Positions 6,930-15,422 of a DNA stretch of 64,000 nt are shown here, in pieces. Location of the stretch: contig NZ_CP040936.1 of the NCBI RefSeq assembly GCF_006352025.1, forward strand, positions 4,156,001 through 4,220,000. Direction: 5' to 3'. Under the pieces are notes generated by a model. That model did no database searches, was not told the origin of the DNA, and saw only the letters and a program-made list of their open reading frames with translations. The stretch is from Hymenobacter sp. DG01. GTDB lineage: Bacteria; Bacteroidota; Bacteroidia; Cytophagales; Hymenobacteraceae. Each line of letters begins with the position of its first letter. The stretch's first letter is position 1. The position numbers and the translations under genes are program-made.

Positions 6930-8588
6930 TTATTGCACTTCAACTCCCTGCGTGTAGGTAGTACCATCGGGAGTGAACAGCTTGAGGGTATAGATGCCTG
7001 GCAACAAAGAAGAGCAGTCGAAGGTGGCCTGCACCTGGGTGGCACCGGTAGCAAACAGAGGCTGGGTAAGAACCGGGGAGCCCAAAGAGTTATACAGCAG
7101 TGCTTTGCCCGTAGTGAGCATCCCGGGCTTGGACCACAAGAGCAACGCCGTCAGGCGGCCTTGGGTGGGATTGGGATACACCTGGAAGGTCGGCCGAACA
7201 GGGCCTGTGCCTTGCATGCCCGGTGGCGGAACAGACAGACGGGCCACAAAGCCATCGGTACGCGCTCCGGTTTGGAGGGTAGTGCGGCCGAAGGATGCCG
7301 TGCCGCTGAGGGTGCCCGCCACGTAAAGTTTCCCTGCCTGATCCTGGGCAATGCTGCTGGCGGTGCAACTGCCGCTGGTACCCAGCATTTCGGTGTGGTA
7401 CACGCTACCATCGGGTTGCAGGCAGTGCAGCAGGGTAGTGGGCTGGTAGTCGGCATTCAGGCGCCGCCCAACCAAGGTACTGAAACCGGCGGGGGTAGTA
7501 GTCAGGCAGGTGTTATACTCCGGGGCGCTGGTGCCCACCGACTGTACCCACTGCAGGGCACCGGTACGGGTGTAGCGGGCCAGAAACTGATCTGAGCTGC
7601 CGGAGCTGGTAAGCTGCTGGCTGCCGAAGACCACCGTGCCGGAGTAGTTGCCCGCCGCGTAGATGTTGCCTTGCGCGTCAGTGGCCAGCGAGCTGATATA
7701 TACCGCCTTATTGGCTCCGGGGCCGCTGCCTTGCCTGAGCCACTGCAAGCCGCCGGATGCGGCCTGAAAGCTGGCCAGATATGCATCGGCCCCGCTGGTC
7801 GTCAGGGTCTGGCCCTCCAGGGTCAGGTCGTTGTTAAAGAAGCCGCCTACCAGGCAGTTCCCTCTGCCATCGAGCGTTACATCGGCCCCGCTGGCTCCAT
7901 AGCTGGAGTAGTTGGACGATACCTTAGCCCAGGCCACCGCGCCGGTAGGGGTGTAGCGGGCCACGTACATTACCCGGCGGCTGCCGCCTACTACCTGAGA
8001 GCCAAACCGAATGCCCCCGTAGTCGGCCTGGCCGGTAACGTAGCTGTTGCCGGCGGCGTCGGTGGCAATGGCGTACCCGTAGCAGCTAAACTGCGGAATA
8101 CCGAAGCGCTCCACCCATTGCACCTGCCCAGCGGGGTCAAACTTCGCCACCAGCGCCGTGGTAAACCCCTCGCTGAAGCTGCTGACCGTACGAGCGTTGC
8201 CATAGGATAAGGTGCCGGAGAAATTACCCACGACGTACGCATTGCCCGCCGCATCAAGGGCTACATCGGCCCCGCCGGCCTCAGAGGGGTAGGGGGCAGG
8301 CGTTCCGGAGGCTTGCCCAAGCTGGCTGGCCCACATCACCTTGCCCGTAGAGGAGTATTTAACCAGAAATAAATCGGTGTTGCCGCGGCTGGAAAGGTTG
8401 TGGCCTTCAAGCTGGAGGGTGCCCTGGAAAGAGCCGGTAACGTAGCTGTTGCCCGCCGGATCGGTGGTTACGCTTTTGGCCGTAACGGCCGCCGCGGAGC
8501 TGGTAAGCTGGTTTACCCAGTGCCAGCCCGGTTGGGCACTGGCGCCATAGCTGCCGAACAGCAGCACCAATAGAAGAAGTGTTTTCAT
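6930..8588 (-). CDS. Secreted SBBP beta-propeller-repeat protein with T9SS sorting domain
   Basis: A 552-residue exported protein. Signal peptide MKTLLLLVLLFGSYGASAQ starts at the ATG at 8588; 29 upstream in-frame residues were dropped because they would bury it. The body holds about eight copies of a repeat of some 45-55 residues containing DAAGNSYVTGSFSGT-like cores followed by a phrase such as FLARYTxTGALQWVQ, the pattern of SBBP beta-propeller repeats. Residues from about 470 form a type A type IX sorting domain (FQVYPNPTQGRL, then LYNSLG and GIYTLKLFTPDG, ending GVEVQ). It should be exported by Sec, then carried through the outer membrane by the SprA-based T9SS and anchored or released. 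The ligand or role is unknown. Confidence 0.88.
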   Translation of the reverse strand: MKTLLLLVLLFGSYGASAQPGWHWVNQLTSSAAAVTAKSVTTDPAGNSYVTGSFQGTLQLEGHNLSSRGNTDLFLVKYSSTGKVMWASQLGQASGTPAPYPSEAGGADVALDAAGNAYVVGNFSGTLSYGNARTVSSFSEGFTTALVAKFDPAGQVQWVERFGIPQFSCYGYAIATDAAGNSYVTGQADYGGIRFGSQVVGGSRRVMYVARYTPTGAVAWAKVSSNYSSYGASGADVTLDGRGNCLVGGFFNNDLTLEGQTLTTSGADAYLASFQAASGGLQWLRQGSGPGANKAVYISSLATDAQGNIYAAGNYSGTVVFGSQQLTSSGSSDQFLARYTRTGALQWVQSVGTSAPEYNTCLTTTPAGFSTLVGRRLNADYQPTTLLHCLQPDGSVYHTEMLGTSGSCTASSIAQDQAGKLYVAGTLSGTASFGRTTLQTGARTDGFVARLSVPPPGMQGTGPVRPTFQVYPNPTQGRLTALLLWSKPGMLTTGKALLYNSLGSPVLTQPLFATGATQVQATFDCSSLLPGIYTLKLFTPDGTTYTQGVEVQ

Positions 8589-8956
8589 GCTACAGCAGGA
8601 AAAAAGGGTGGGAAGGAAGGCACAGCCGCAGGCAAGCGCCTGGGCCAGGTAGGTGCGGGGGCAGAAGCGCGGCAACAGGGCCCGAAGGCTACGTCGGCTC
8701 AGCGAAAGGAAGAGAATAGAACAGCCCGGAAACGCGGGACAACAACACAGATCATCAACAGCTTCAGGTACTGAATATACCTAATTTATTTAGAATGAGT
8801 TATAGTTATTATGTGTTTTGTTATAAATAAATACGTGCACCACGTTGCCCATCGGAGTTATCATGAGGAAAACAGATGTCCGGTCGCATAGCCGGTGGTA
8901 GCGGTACTGGGTCGGTTTCTCTACCTTTAAGCTTCTTAGACCTGTTTTGCTCCTGT
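8589..8956. other. Intergenic divergent region
   Basis: 368 bases between two divergent genes, AT-rich at 8760-8840. No gene seen. A near -7 box TACCTTTA (8922-8929) lies before the MoxR gene with no matching -33 box. No promoter for the minus-strand gene is recognisable. Confidence 0.4.
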
Positions 8957-9940
8957 ATGATGCCTCCGCAACCCGCTTCGGTGCCCGACTACCAGCAGAA
9001 AATCAAGCAAGTCTTTGCCGAGGTGGGCAAAGTGGTGGTGGGCCAGCACTACATGCTGAACCGGTTGCTGATTGGCCTCTTTACCGGCGGACATATTTTG
9101 CTGGAAGGGGTGCCGGGCCTAGCCAAAACTCTCACTATTAGTACCTTGTCGAAGGTGCTGCACCTGCACTTTCAGCGCGTACAGTTCACCCCCGACCTGC
9201 TGCCCTCCGACCTGGTAGGCACCATGATTTACAATCAGAATCAGTCGGAGTTTGAGGTGAAAAAGGGCCCCATTTTCGCCAACCTGGTTTTGGCCGATGA
9301 AGTGAACCGCTCCCCGGCTAAAGTGCAGAGCGCCCTGCTGGAAGCCATGCAGGAAAAGCAGGTCACTATCGGCGAAACCACGTACCCGCTGGATCTGCCG
9401 TTTCTGGTGCTGGCCACGCAAAACCCGGTGGAGCAGGAAGGTACCTACCCCCTGCCCGAAGCCCAAGTGGACCGCTTCATGATGAAGGTGTACGTGGACT
9501 ACCTCAAGAAAACCGATGAGCTGGAAGTGATGCGCCGCATGGCTAACATGAGCTATGTAGGCGAGGTAAGCCCAGTGCTGACCAAGGAAGATATCTTCGG
9601 TATCCGGCAGCAGATCAATCAGGTGCAGATTTCCGAAACGCTGGAGAAGTACATTATTGAGCTGGTGTTTGCCACCCGCAAGCCTGCCGAGTATGATCTG
9701 GCGGAGTTTCAGCAGTACGTGCAGTTTGGCGTAAGCCCCCGCGCTAGCATTGCCCTGCACCGCGCGGCCAAGGCCGTAGCCTTCCTGGATGAGCGCGACT
9801 ACGTGCTGCCCGAAGACATAAAGGAGGTAGCCACCGATGTGCTCAACCACCGCATCCTGCTCAACTACGAGGCCGAAGCTGACGGCATCCGGACCCAGGA
9901 CCTGATTGAGGCCATCCTGCGCAAAGTCCCGATTAGTTAA
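8957..9940 (+). CDS. MoxR-type AAA+ ATPase
   Basis: A 327-residue cytoplasmic AAA+ chaperone of the MoxR/RavA group, which typically activates or inserts metal or cofactor into partner proteins, often with von Willebrand A-domain proteins. Visible: Walker A variant GVPGLAKT near residue 48, PDLLPSDLVGT, Walker B LVLADEVNRSP, sensor 1 VLATQNPVEQEGTYPLPEAQVDRF, and the C-terminal lid with GVSPRAS (sensor 2 Arg). The double ATG at 8957/8960 fits the family; an in-frame start at 8876 would add a poorly conserved extension. No partner VWA or DUF58 gene is next to it in this window, which is unusual for MoxR. The stop codon abuts the left arm of a long inverted repeat. Confidence 0.92.
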   Translation: MMPPQPASVPDYQQKIKQVFAEVGKVVVGQHYMLNRLLIGLFTGGHILLEGVPGLAKTLTISTLSKVLHLHFQRVQFTPDLLPSDLVGTMIYNQNQSEFEVKKGPIFANLVLADEVNRSPAKVQSALLEAMQEKQVTIGETTYPLDLPFLVLATQNPVEQEGTYPLPEAQVDRFMMKVYVDYLKKTDELEVMRRMANMSYVGEVSPVLTKEDIFGIRQQINQVQISETLEKYIIELVFATRKPAEYDLAEFQQYVQFGVSPRASIALHRAAKAVAFLDERDYVLPEDIKEVATDVLNHRILLNYEAEADGIRTQDLIEAILRKVPIS

Positions 9941-10191
9941 GGGTAGGAGGGTATGGGGGTAGGAGTCTAGGAGGGGTTTCGGGGAGATGAGGTGGTGACT
10001 AAATACGTGTTGGGGTGAACTGCGCCGAGCCACTCATCTGCTCAAAATTTCACTGGCCCGGCTCAGGGATCATCCCCTTGCTCTTATCATCCCCGAACTT
10101 CTCACTTCTTTATCATTAAAACCTGCATAACCCCACACCCCCTGTACCCTCCAAACCCCTCCTAAACTCCTACCCCCATACCCTCCTACCC
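9941..10191. repeat. MITE-like intergenic element with 39-bp terminal inverted repeats
   Basis: Left arm 9941-9979 and right arm 10153-10191 are reverse complements over 39 bases with a single mismatch (G at left, A at right). The arms are low-complexity: left strand reads GGGTAGGAGGGTATGGGGG. The 173-base interior has no gene. The element fills the gap exactly: the left arm begins the base after the MoxR stop and the right arm ends five bases before the TTG start of the next gene. No target-site duplication is evident. Confidence 0.7.
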
Positions 10192-10196
10192 TTCCG

Positions 10197-11012
10197 TTGT
10201 CCCGACTTACTAAAACCCTTCGCGGGTTGGGCAGCCTGCTGCGCAACCCCTGGCTTCTGAATCATGTGCTGGCTGCCGATGAAAGCGGCTGGCAGGCCCG
10301 GGCGTTGCGCCACGGTGCTCGTTGGCAGGTAACGGCCACCGGCCTGCCGGTAGTAGGCCTGCCCCAACTGCTGCCCTCGGAAGGCGAAACGGTTCGTCCG
10401 TTTGCCTTCCGCGACGGGGGCTCGCTGCCTACCGATCTGGCCCTGCTTCGGGCGCTGGTGCGCCGCAGCGCGGGTCGTCGCTACTTTGAAATCGGGACCT
10501 GGCGGGGCGAAAGCGCCGCCAATGTGGCGGAAGTAGCCGCCGAGGTAGTGACTCTCAACCTCTCGGCCGCCGAGCTGCAGGCCCTGGGGCTACCGGCCCG
10601 CTATCAGGAGCTGCACGGGTTTTTCTCGCGGCCCCTGCCTAACGTGCGCCATCTGTACGGCAACTCCGCTACCTACGAGTATGATCCCCTGGGACCTTTT
10701 GATGTTGTTTTCATTGATGGGGACCACCGCTACGAGGCCGTGCGAACCGACACCCGCCGCGTGTTTGACCATTTGGTAGGGCCTGAAACCATAGTGGTAT
10801 GGCACGATGCCAGCCGCCAGCCCGGGCAACCGCGCTGGGAGGTGTTAGCCGGTATTCTGGATGGGTTGCCGGCTGCGGCCCCCGGTCAGCTCGTGCAGGT
10901 TGGCAATACTCTCTGCGCCCTGTACTCGCCTACCCCCCTGCCCACGCACCAACCCGATCCCTGGGCCGATCCAGCGCCGTGGTTTGAGGTAAGCGTGAAA
11001 GCAGCCGGTTAA
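10197..11012 (+). CDS. Class I SAM-dependent methyltransferase (Methyltransf_24-like)
   Basis: A 271-residue protein. Motif I YFEIGTWRGESAANVAE (near residue 97) would bind S-adenosylmethionine, and FIDGDHRYEAVRTDTR (near 175) is the acidic-loop motif of the Methyltransf_24 group often found with polysaccharide or glycan genes. The frame is open back to a TAA at 10128 but has no ATG; TTG at 10197 is the best start because it precedes a natural N-terminal helix. The opposite-strand neighbours are a flippase and a glycosyltransferase, so a glycan substrate is plausible but unproven. Its stop shares TTAA with the stop of the convergent flippase. Confidence 0.78.
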   Translation: MSRLTKTLRGLGSLLRNPWLLNHVLAADESGWQARALRHGARWQVTATGLPVVGLPQLLPSEGETVRPFAFRDGGSLPTDLALLRALVRRSAGRRYFEIGTWRGESAANVAEVAAEVVTLNLSAAELQALGLPARYQELHGFFSRPLPNVRHLYGNSATYEYDPLGPFDVVFIDGDHRYEAVRTDTRRVFDHLVGPETIVVWHDASRQPGQPRWEVLAGILDGLPAAAPGQLVQVGNTLCALYSPTPLPTHQPDPWADPAPWFEVSVKAAG

Positions 11013-12283
11013 CCCAGGCGCTGGCGCAGCAGCTGCCAACAGTATCCGGCATCGGCTGGCCGCGGAAGCAGTAGGGCTGAAGGGGGCGTGCCTGTAGCCC
11101 GGCGGAAATGGTGCAGCAAAAAGATGGTGGATGCCCCATACGAAAGCGTAGCCGCTCCCGCTGCCCCTAGAATACCGAAATACGGAATCAGCAGGGCGCA
11201 TGCCAGCAGCGTTACGCCCAGCCCCACCACCGAGGCCAGGTTATTGATGCGGTAGTGGGCCAGGCCGGCAAAGTAACTGCTCACCAGCATCTGTACTGCC
11301 ATCAGAACCGCGCCGGGAGCCAGCAACACCATCACCGGCCGGGCCGCCCCAAACTCCGCCCCGAACACGGTCGTGAGCAGGGCTGTGGGCAATATGATAA
11401 GCGTGCCGAGGGCCGCAGCCGTACCCAGCACCGTGAGCCGGGCCACCCGCAGCGCCGAGGGGGGGAGGGGGGCGGCCGAGCCAGCGTGCACTAAGTCCAC
11501 GTACTGGATCAGGGCCGTACTGCGCGGAATCAGCCACACGGCTTCCACCAACGCCACGCCTACTGACAGGATGCCCACGGCCCGGATATCTGCGTAATGC
11601 GCCACAAAGTAGTAGCCAAGGCGGTAGTTGGCAAAGGCCAGAATATTGGAGAAATGAGCGCCTCGGCTATGGCGGGCCAACTCGCGGGTGGTAGCCCGGA
11701 GGCGCCGGCCCAGGCGTCGGCGCCGGTCGGGCTGCCGGAGCAAAGGCAGAAAGCTTAGCAGCAGCGGGAGCCCGAAAGCCAGGTAGGAAGCCCAGTAGTA
11801 GGAGCGCACCGACAGCCATTGCCCGCCGGCCCCAAACGCCAGGACCAGGCCGCCGGCCAGTAGCGTTACCTGGCTTAGAGTGAGCAGGTTGTAGGCGGAC
11901 TCGCGGCGCCGGCCCAGCACCAGGGCCGTATTAATGGAGAAGAAAGCCTGCAGCACGCTCAGGCCCGCCAGGTGCAGTAGGTACTCGGGGCCGGGCTGGC
12001 GAAACAGGGCCACCAGCGCCGTGCCCCCTAGGCAGACGGCCACCGCCCAGGCATAGGCCGGAAGCAGCAGGTGCCAGAGGTTGCGGCGCGGAGCTAGGTA
12101 AATCAGCGAAGAGCCTCCCAGCAGCCCAATAAACAGCAGCAGCGCCGCGCAATCCGTTACGAACAAGCTCACGGCGCCCCGCCCCGCGGCCCCCAGGTAG
12201 CGCGCCGTCAGCCAGACGATGCCGAAGCTGAGCAAAGCCGTACCCAGGCGGGTAGCAAAGTTTTGAATAATGCGACGAAGCAT
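11009..12283 (-). CDS. Oligosaccharide/polysaccharide flippase (MATE/MVF-type)
   Basis: A 424-residue inner-membrane protein with about 12 hydrophobic segments and the N-terminal pattern FATRLGTALLSFGIVWLTARYLGAAGRGAVSLF, typical of Wzx-like lipopolysaccharide biosynthesis flippases that move lipid-linked sugars across the inner membrane. It lies 23 bases downstream of a family 4 glycosyltransferase gene on the same strand, so the two are an operon. Its last codon overlaps the convergent methyltransferase stop by four bases. The substrate cannot be told from the sequence. Confidence 0.88.
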   Translation of the reverse strand: MLRRIIQNFATRLGTALLSFGIVWLTARYLGAAGRGAVSLFVTDCAALLLFIGLLGGSSLIYLAPRRNLWHLLLPAYAWAVAVCLGGTALVALFRQPGPEYLLHLAGLSVLQAFFSINTALVLGRRRESAYNLLTLSQVTLLAGGLVLAFGAGGQWLSVRSYYWASYLAFGLPLLLSFLPLLRQPDRRRRLGRRLRATTRELARHSRGAHFSNILAFANYRLGYYFVAHYADIRAVGILSVGVALVEAVWLIPRSTALIQYVDLVHAGSAAPLPPSALRVARLTVLGTAAALGTLIILPTALLTTVFGAEFGAARPVMVLLAPGAVLMAVQMLVSSYFAGLAHYRINNLASVVGLGVTLLACALLIPYFGILGAAGAATLSYGASTIFLLHHFRRATGTPPSALLLPRPADAGYCWQLLRQRLG

Positions 12284-12306
12284 TCAACGCAGCGGTTAAG
12301 GAGCCG

Positions 12307-13536
12307 CTAAGATGCACTGCTTTCGCCCGAATTCGGGCCGGCGCCAGCCAGCAGGATAGTATATAGTTGGTAAAACGCCTGACCTACGAGGAGGTAGCTG
12401 CACCGGCTTACGGCATCGGTGCGCAGCTGCTCGGCCTCAAAGCGTACGGTTTGTTGCAGCACGGCGGTAAGGGATTCGGCCAGGGCGCCCTCATCATCGG
12501 GGGGCACCAGGAGCCCAAACCGGCCCGGAGGCTGAAACAGCTCGGGCACGCCGCCGGTAGCCGGGCCCACTGCCGGGCAGCCCGTAGCGCGGGCTTCCAG
12601 CAGCACGCAGCCAAACGTTTCGGCCCTGCTGAAGGACACCAATGCTGATGCGCGCTGCATTTCGGCGGCTACGACCGGGTGCGCCAGCTTGCCCAGAAAC
12701 GTCACCGTACCCTCGGAGAGCAGGCCCAGCTCAGCCGCTTGCCTGCGCAGCAAAGGTTCATCGGGACCGTAGCCAGCCAGACGCAGGCGCAGGTGGGGGT
12801 AGTGAGGGCGCAGGCGGGCTACTACCCGCAGAATGCCGCTGATGTTCTTCACCGAATCATGAAACGCCGAAACTACCAGCAGTTGCCCGGCCACGCGGGG
12901 GGTAGGGGCGGGCCGGAACAGGTCGGTATCTACCACATTGGCAATAACGGCGCTGCGTTGGTTACGGAAGCCCAGGCCGCGCATGGCGTCCCGCAGGCTT
13001 TCTGACACCGTGTGCAGGGCCGCTGCCCGGCCTACCACCCACCGGGTTAGGAGCCGGCGCAACCAGCCGATGTGCCCGGCCCGCGCGGGTAGGTAAAGCG
13101 TCCAGTGCTCTGTAATGAGGTAGGGAATGCCCTGGCACCACCGCTGCCACCACGCCCATAGTCCTGTGCGCAACAGCACATGCACATGCACCAGGTCGGG
13201 TGGGGCGCCCCAGTGGCGCAGTAGGCGGCGGTAGCCCCGGCTGAGACACCAGAAATACAGCCCCAGCTTCAGCAGCTTATCCAGCGGCCCGATACCCGTA
13301 AGTCGTTGCCGGTAGTAGTAACGCAGCGTCGGGACTGGTCCCGCGAAGTCTTTCTCCCATTCTACCACCCGGGCTAAGGGTCCGCGCGCCACGGTGGCCA
13401 GCAGCACAGCAGTTTCCACTTCAGGAGCCGTAGCCTGAGCAATGGCCGCTACGTGCCGCGCTACAAAGTCGCCATCCTGGTCGTCGTAGCGGTGAGGGTA
13501 CCACTTGGGCAGGTGCAGAACGCGGAGCTTGGGCAT
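12307..13536 (-). CDS. Glycosyltransferase family 4
   Basis: A 409-residue GT-B glycosyltransferase. The N-terminal half starts with LRVLHLPKWYPHRYDDQDGDF, the usual opening of bacterial exopolysaccharide GT4 enzymes, then HVHVLLRTGLW. The C-terminal nucleotide-sugar half shows FLGKLAHPVVAAEMQRASALVSF and the EX7E motif at ETFGCVLLE followed by ARATGCPAVGPATGGVPELF. It retains the sugar stereochemistry and probably extends a lipid-linked glycan that the downstream flippase exports. Donor and acceptor are unknown. Upstream is a minus-strand terminator belonging to the next gene, so this gene begins a transcript, but I see no clear promoter. Confidence 0.93.
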   Translation of the reverse strand: MPKLRVLHLPKWYPHRYDDQDGDFVARHVAAIAQATAPEVETAVLLATVARGPLARVVEWEKDFAGPVPTLRYYYRQRLTGIGPLDKLLKLGLYFWCLSRGYRRLLRHWGAPPDLVHVHVLLRTGLWAWWQRWCQGIPYLITEHWTLYLPARAGHIGWLRRLLTRWVVGRAAALHTVSESLRDAMRGLGFRNQRSAVIANVVDTDLFRPAPTPRVAGQLLVVSAFHDSVKNISGILRVVARLRPHYPHLRLRLAGYGPDEPLLRRQAAELGLLSEGTVTFLGKLAHPVVAAEMQRASALVSFSRAETFGCVLLEARATGCPAVGPATGGVPELFQPPGRFGLLVPPDDEGALAESLTAVLQQTVRFEAEQLRTDAVSRCSYLLVGQAFYQLYTILLAGAGPNSGESSAS

Positions 13537-13590
13537 GCGTGCAAGTTAGAAGGTGACCGGCAGAACCAGGAGGCCCCTGCCTGCCGCCTC

Positions 13591-13625
13591 AAAAAAAGAG
13601 CCGGCCACCCGAAGGCAGCCGGCTC
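13591..13625 (-). terminator. Terminator after the beta-helix T9SS cargo gene
   Basis: GAGCCGGC (13598-13605) pairs with GCCGGCTC (13618-13625); on the minus strand the stem is followed by seven T. Confidence 0.8.
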
Positions 13626-13656
13626 ATAACCGGATAGAAGGGTAACGATAAAGTGC

Positions 13657-15306
13657 TTATCTGGCTACCACGAAGCGTACCGATTGGCTGGTTTCGTTGG
13701 TGGTAACGGTGGCCACGTACACGCCGGCCCGCAGGTTGGTGGGCAGGGCTACCTGCTGCAGCCCGGCAGCCAGCTTGCCATCCGTCAGCACAGCGGCTAC
13801 CTGCCGGCCCGTCAGGTCCAGCACGCGTACCGTGGCCGTGCCGCCACGCTTCAGCTCAAAGCGCAGCTTGGTTTCGCCGGCCGCTGGGTTGGGGGTTACG
13901 GCCAGCTGCTGGAGCTGGTCGGAGGAAGTACGGGCCGCCAGGGTCAGGCCCGCCACGTTATAGCAGGTTGAGTTGGGGTTGAAGTTGGTCCAGCCGGCCG
14001 CCCAGTTGGCAGTGCCAGCTGGCCCGAAAGCGCCCTTGTACGCTACATTGTCAAAAAAGTCACCGCTGAGCTTGGCATCGGTAAACGCGGCGCCCGTTAC
14101 CAGGGGCGAGGTAGCCGGCAGGGTAAAATCGGGCGTGCCGTTGGGGGTGCCGTTCTGGTTCAGAGCCTTGAAGTTGTCGGCGTTCAGGTTCAGGGCCGAG
14201 GCCGCCGTCAGGGTAGTGTTGGCGTTGGCGGCGTTTTCCCAGAAGCCCTGCACGTTGTAGGTGCCGCCCGACTGCTGCGAGTACGGCGTGCTGATGCCCG
14301 CCAATACGTTATTTTTCAGTACCAGGGCACCGCTGGTGGCGTTGGCCTGGGCGCCGGCGCCGTCAAGCGTCAGCCCTTGGGGCCAACCCGTGAATACCGA
14401 GTTGAAGATGGAAATGGCCGTGTTACGGCGCAGGTGCATGGCCCGGGTAAACTGCGTTACGGCCGGTACGTTCTGCAGAAAGGCACTGACGTTGGAGAAC
14501 ACCGGCGCGGTCAGGGGCGTCAGGGCCGAGCCGTTCCCATCGTTGTCCGACTCAAACGCCGTGGAGCCCGATACGTCGGACTGTTGCGGGTCGCGCACGG
14601 TTACGGCATACTGCACCTTGCCCGTAAAGCCAAAGTCGGTGTCGAAGTCGTCGTCGGTGGCGGCTACGGCTATCAGGTGCTTGGCGTTTACGGTGCCCCC
14701 GAACCACTCGAAGGAGTCGTCGCCGGAGGCGTACACCTGCACGTAGTCGATAATAGTGCCCGAGCCGACCCCGCCCAGGGTCAGACCGTTGATTTCGTTG
14801 CCAGTGGTAAGGGCAATGCCTGGAAACTCAATGCGCACGTAGCGCAGAATCCCGGAGTTATCGTTGGGTTGGTTACCCCCAAACGTACGGCCGGGTACCC
14901 CCTCAATTACGGGGGTGCCGGGCTGGTTGATGGGGGCGCGGCCCAGAATCACGATGCCGCCCCAGTCGCCGCGGTTACGGCTGCCGGCTGGCTGGTTGGA
15001 GGTAAATACAATGGGCTTGTTGGGCAGGCCGTCGGCCAGCAAGCGCGAGCCTTGTTCAATTACCAGCGTCCCCAGGCCCGAGCCCTTGATAATGGTGCCC
15101 GGCTGAATGGTTAGCGTAGCGCCGTTGGTCACGTACACCCGGTCAGTGAGCAGGTAGATGTTGTTGCTGGTCCAGGTAACATCGCTGGAAATGGTTTGCG
15201 GCACCGTAATCGGGGTAGGGGCGGCGGGGCATACCGTCTGGGCCTGGGTAGCGGTTGGGGCTACCGTAGCCAGCGCCAGCAGCAAAGGGAGTACAAGCTT
15301 TTTCAT
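13657..15306 (-). CDS. Secreted beta-helix-like protein with T9SS sorting domain
   Basis: A 549-residue exported protein starting at the ATG at 15306 (MKKLVLPLLLALATVAPTAT signal peptide). After the mature N-terminus comes NGATLTIQPGTIIKGSG, a pattern shared by many Bacteroidota surface proteins with right-handed beta-helix character, then DDSFEWFGGTVNAKHL, an Asp-rich conserved block, and VQYAVTVRDPQQSD. The last 80 residues are a type A sorting domain (VTPNPAAGETKLRFEL, then VLDLTGRQV and RAGVYVATVTTNE, ending VRFVVAR). The TonB receptor gene lies directly upstream on the same strand, separated by a strong hairpin. The two may act on the same substrate at the cell surface; the substrate is unknown. 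Confidence 0.86.
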   Translation of the reverse strand: MKKLVLPLLLALATVAPTATQAQTVCPAAPTPITVPQTISSDVTWTSNNIYLLTDRVYVTNGATLTIQPGTIIKGSGLGTLVIEQGSRLLADGLPNKPIVFTSNQPAGSRNRGDWGGIVILGRAPINQPGTPVIEGVPGRTFGGNQPNDNSGILRYVRIEFPGIALTTGNEINGLTLGGVGSGTIIDYVQVYASGDDSFEWFGGTVNAKHLIAVAATDDDFDTDFGFTGKVQYAVTVRDPQQSDVSGSTAFESDNDGNGSALTPLTAPVFSNVSAFLQNVPAVTQFTRAMHLRRNTAISIFNSVFTGWPQGLTLDGAGAQANATSGALVLKNNVLAGISTPYSQQSGGTYNVQGFWENAANANTTLTAASALNLNADNFKALNQNGTPNGTPDFTLPATSPLVTGAAFTDAKLSGDFFDNVAYKGAFGPAGTANWAAGWTNFNPNSTCYNVAGLTLAARTSSDQLQQLAVTPNPAAGETKLRFELKRGGTATVRVLDLTGRQVAAVLTDGKLAAGLQQVALPTNLRAGVYVATVTTNETSQSVRFVVAR

Positions 15307-15355
15307 GGTCAGAAAGGGAAGAAAAGGGTAGCACTGATTCGCCCAGCGAAGGTCT

Positions 15356-15398
15356 GAAACGATAACGCCCACCGGAGTCCGGTGGGCGTTATCGTTTC
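15356..15398 (-). terminator. Perfect 20-bp hairpin between TonB receptor and T9SS cargo genes
   Basis: GAAACGATAACGCCCACCGG pairs perfectly with its reverse complement around a three-base loop. It lies 25 bases after the receptor stop. It lacks a long T run but has TCGTTTC at its base; it may terminate or reduce read-through into the cargo gene, or protect the receptor message. Confidence 0.65.
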
Positions 15399-15422
15399 GT
15401 TAGCCTGATGTTACCTTATTGT

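Noticed and set aside
10197..13536. Capsule or O-antigen locus
   Set aside because: Only one glycosyltransferase, one flippase and one methyltransferase on opposite strands; no polymerase, export or nucleotide-sugar genes nearby.
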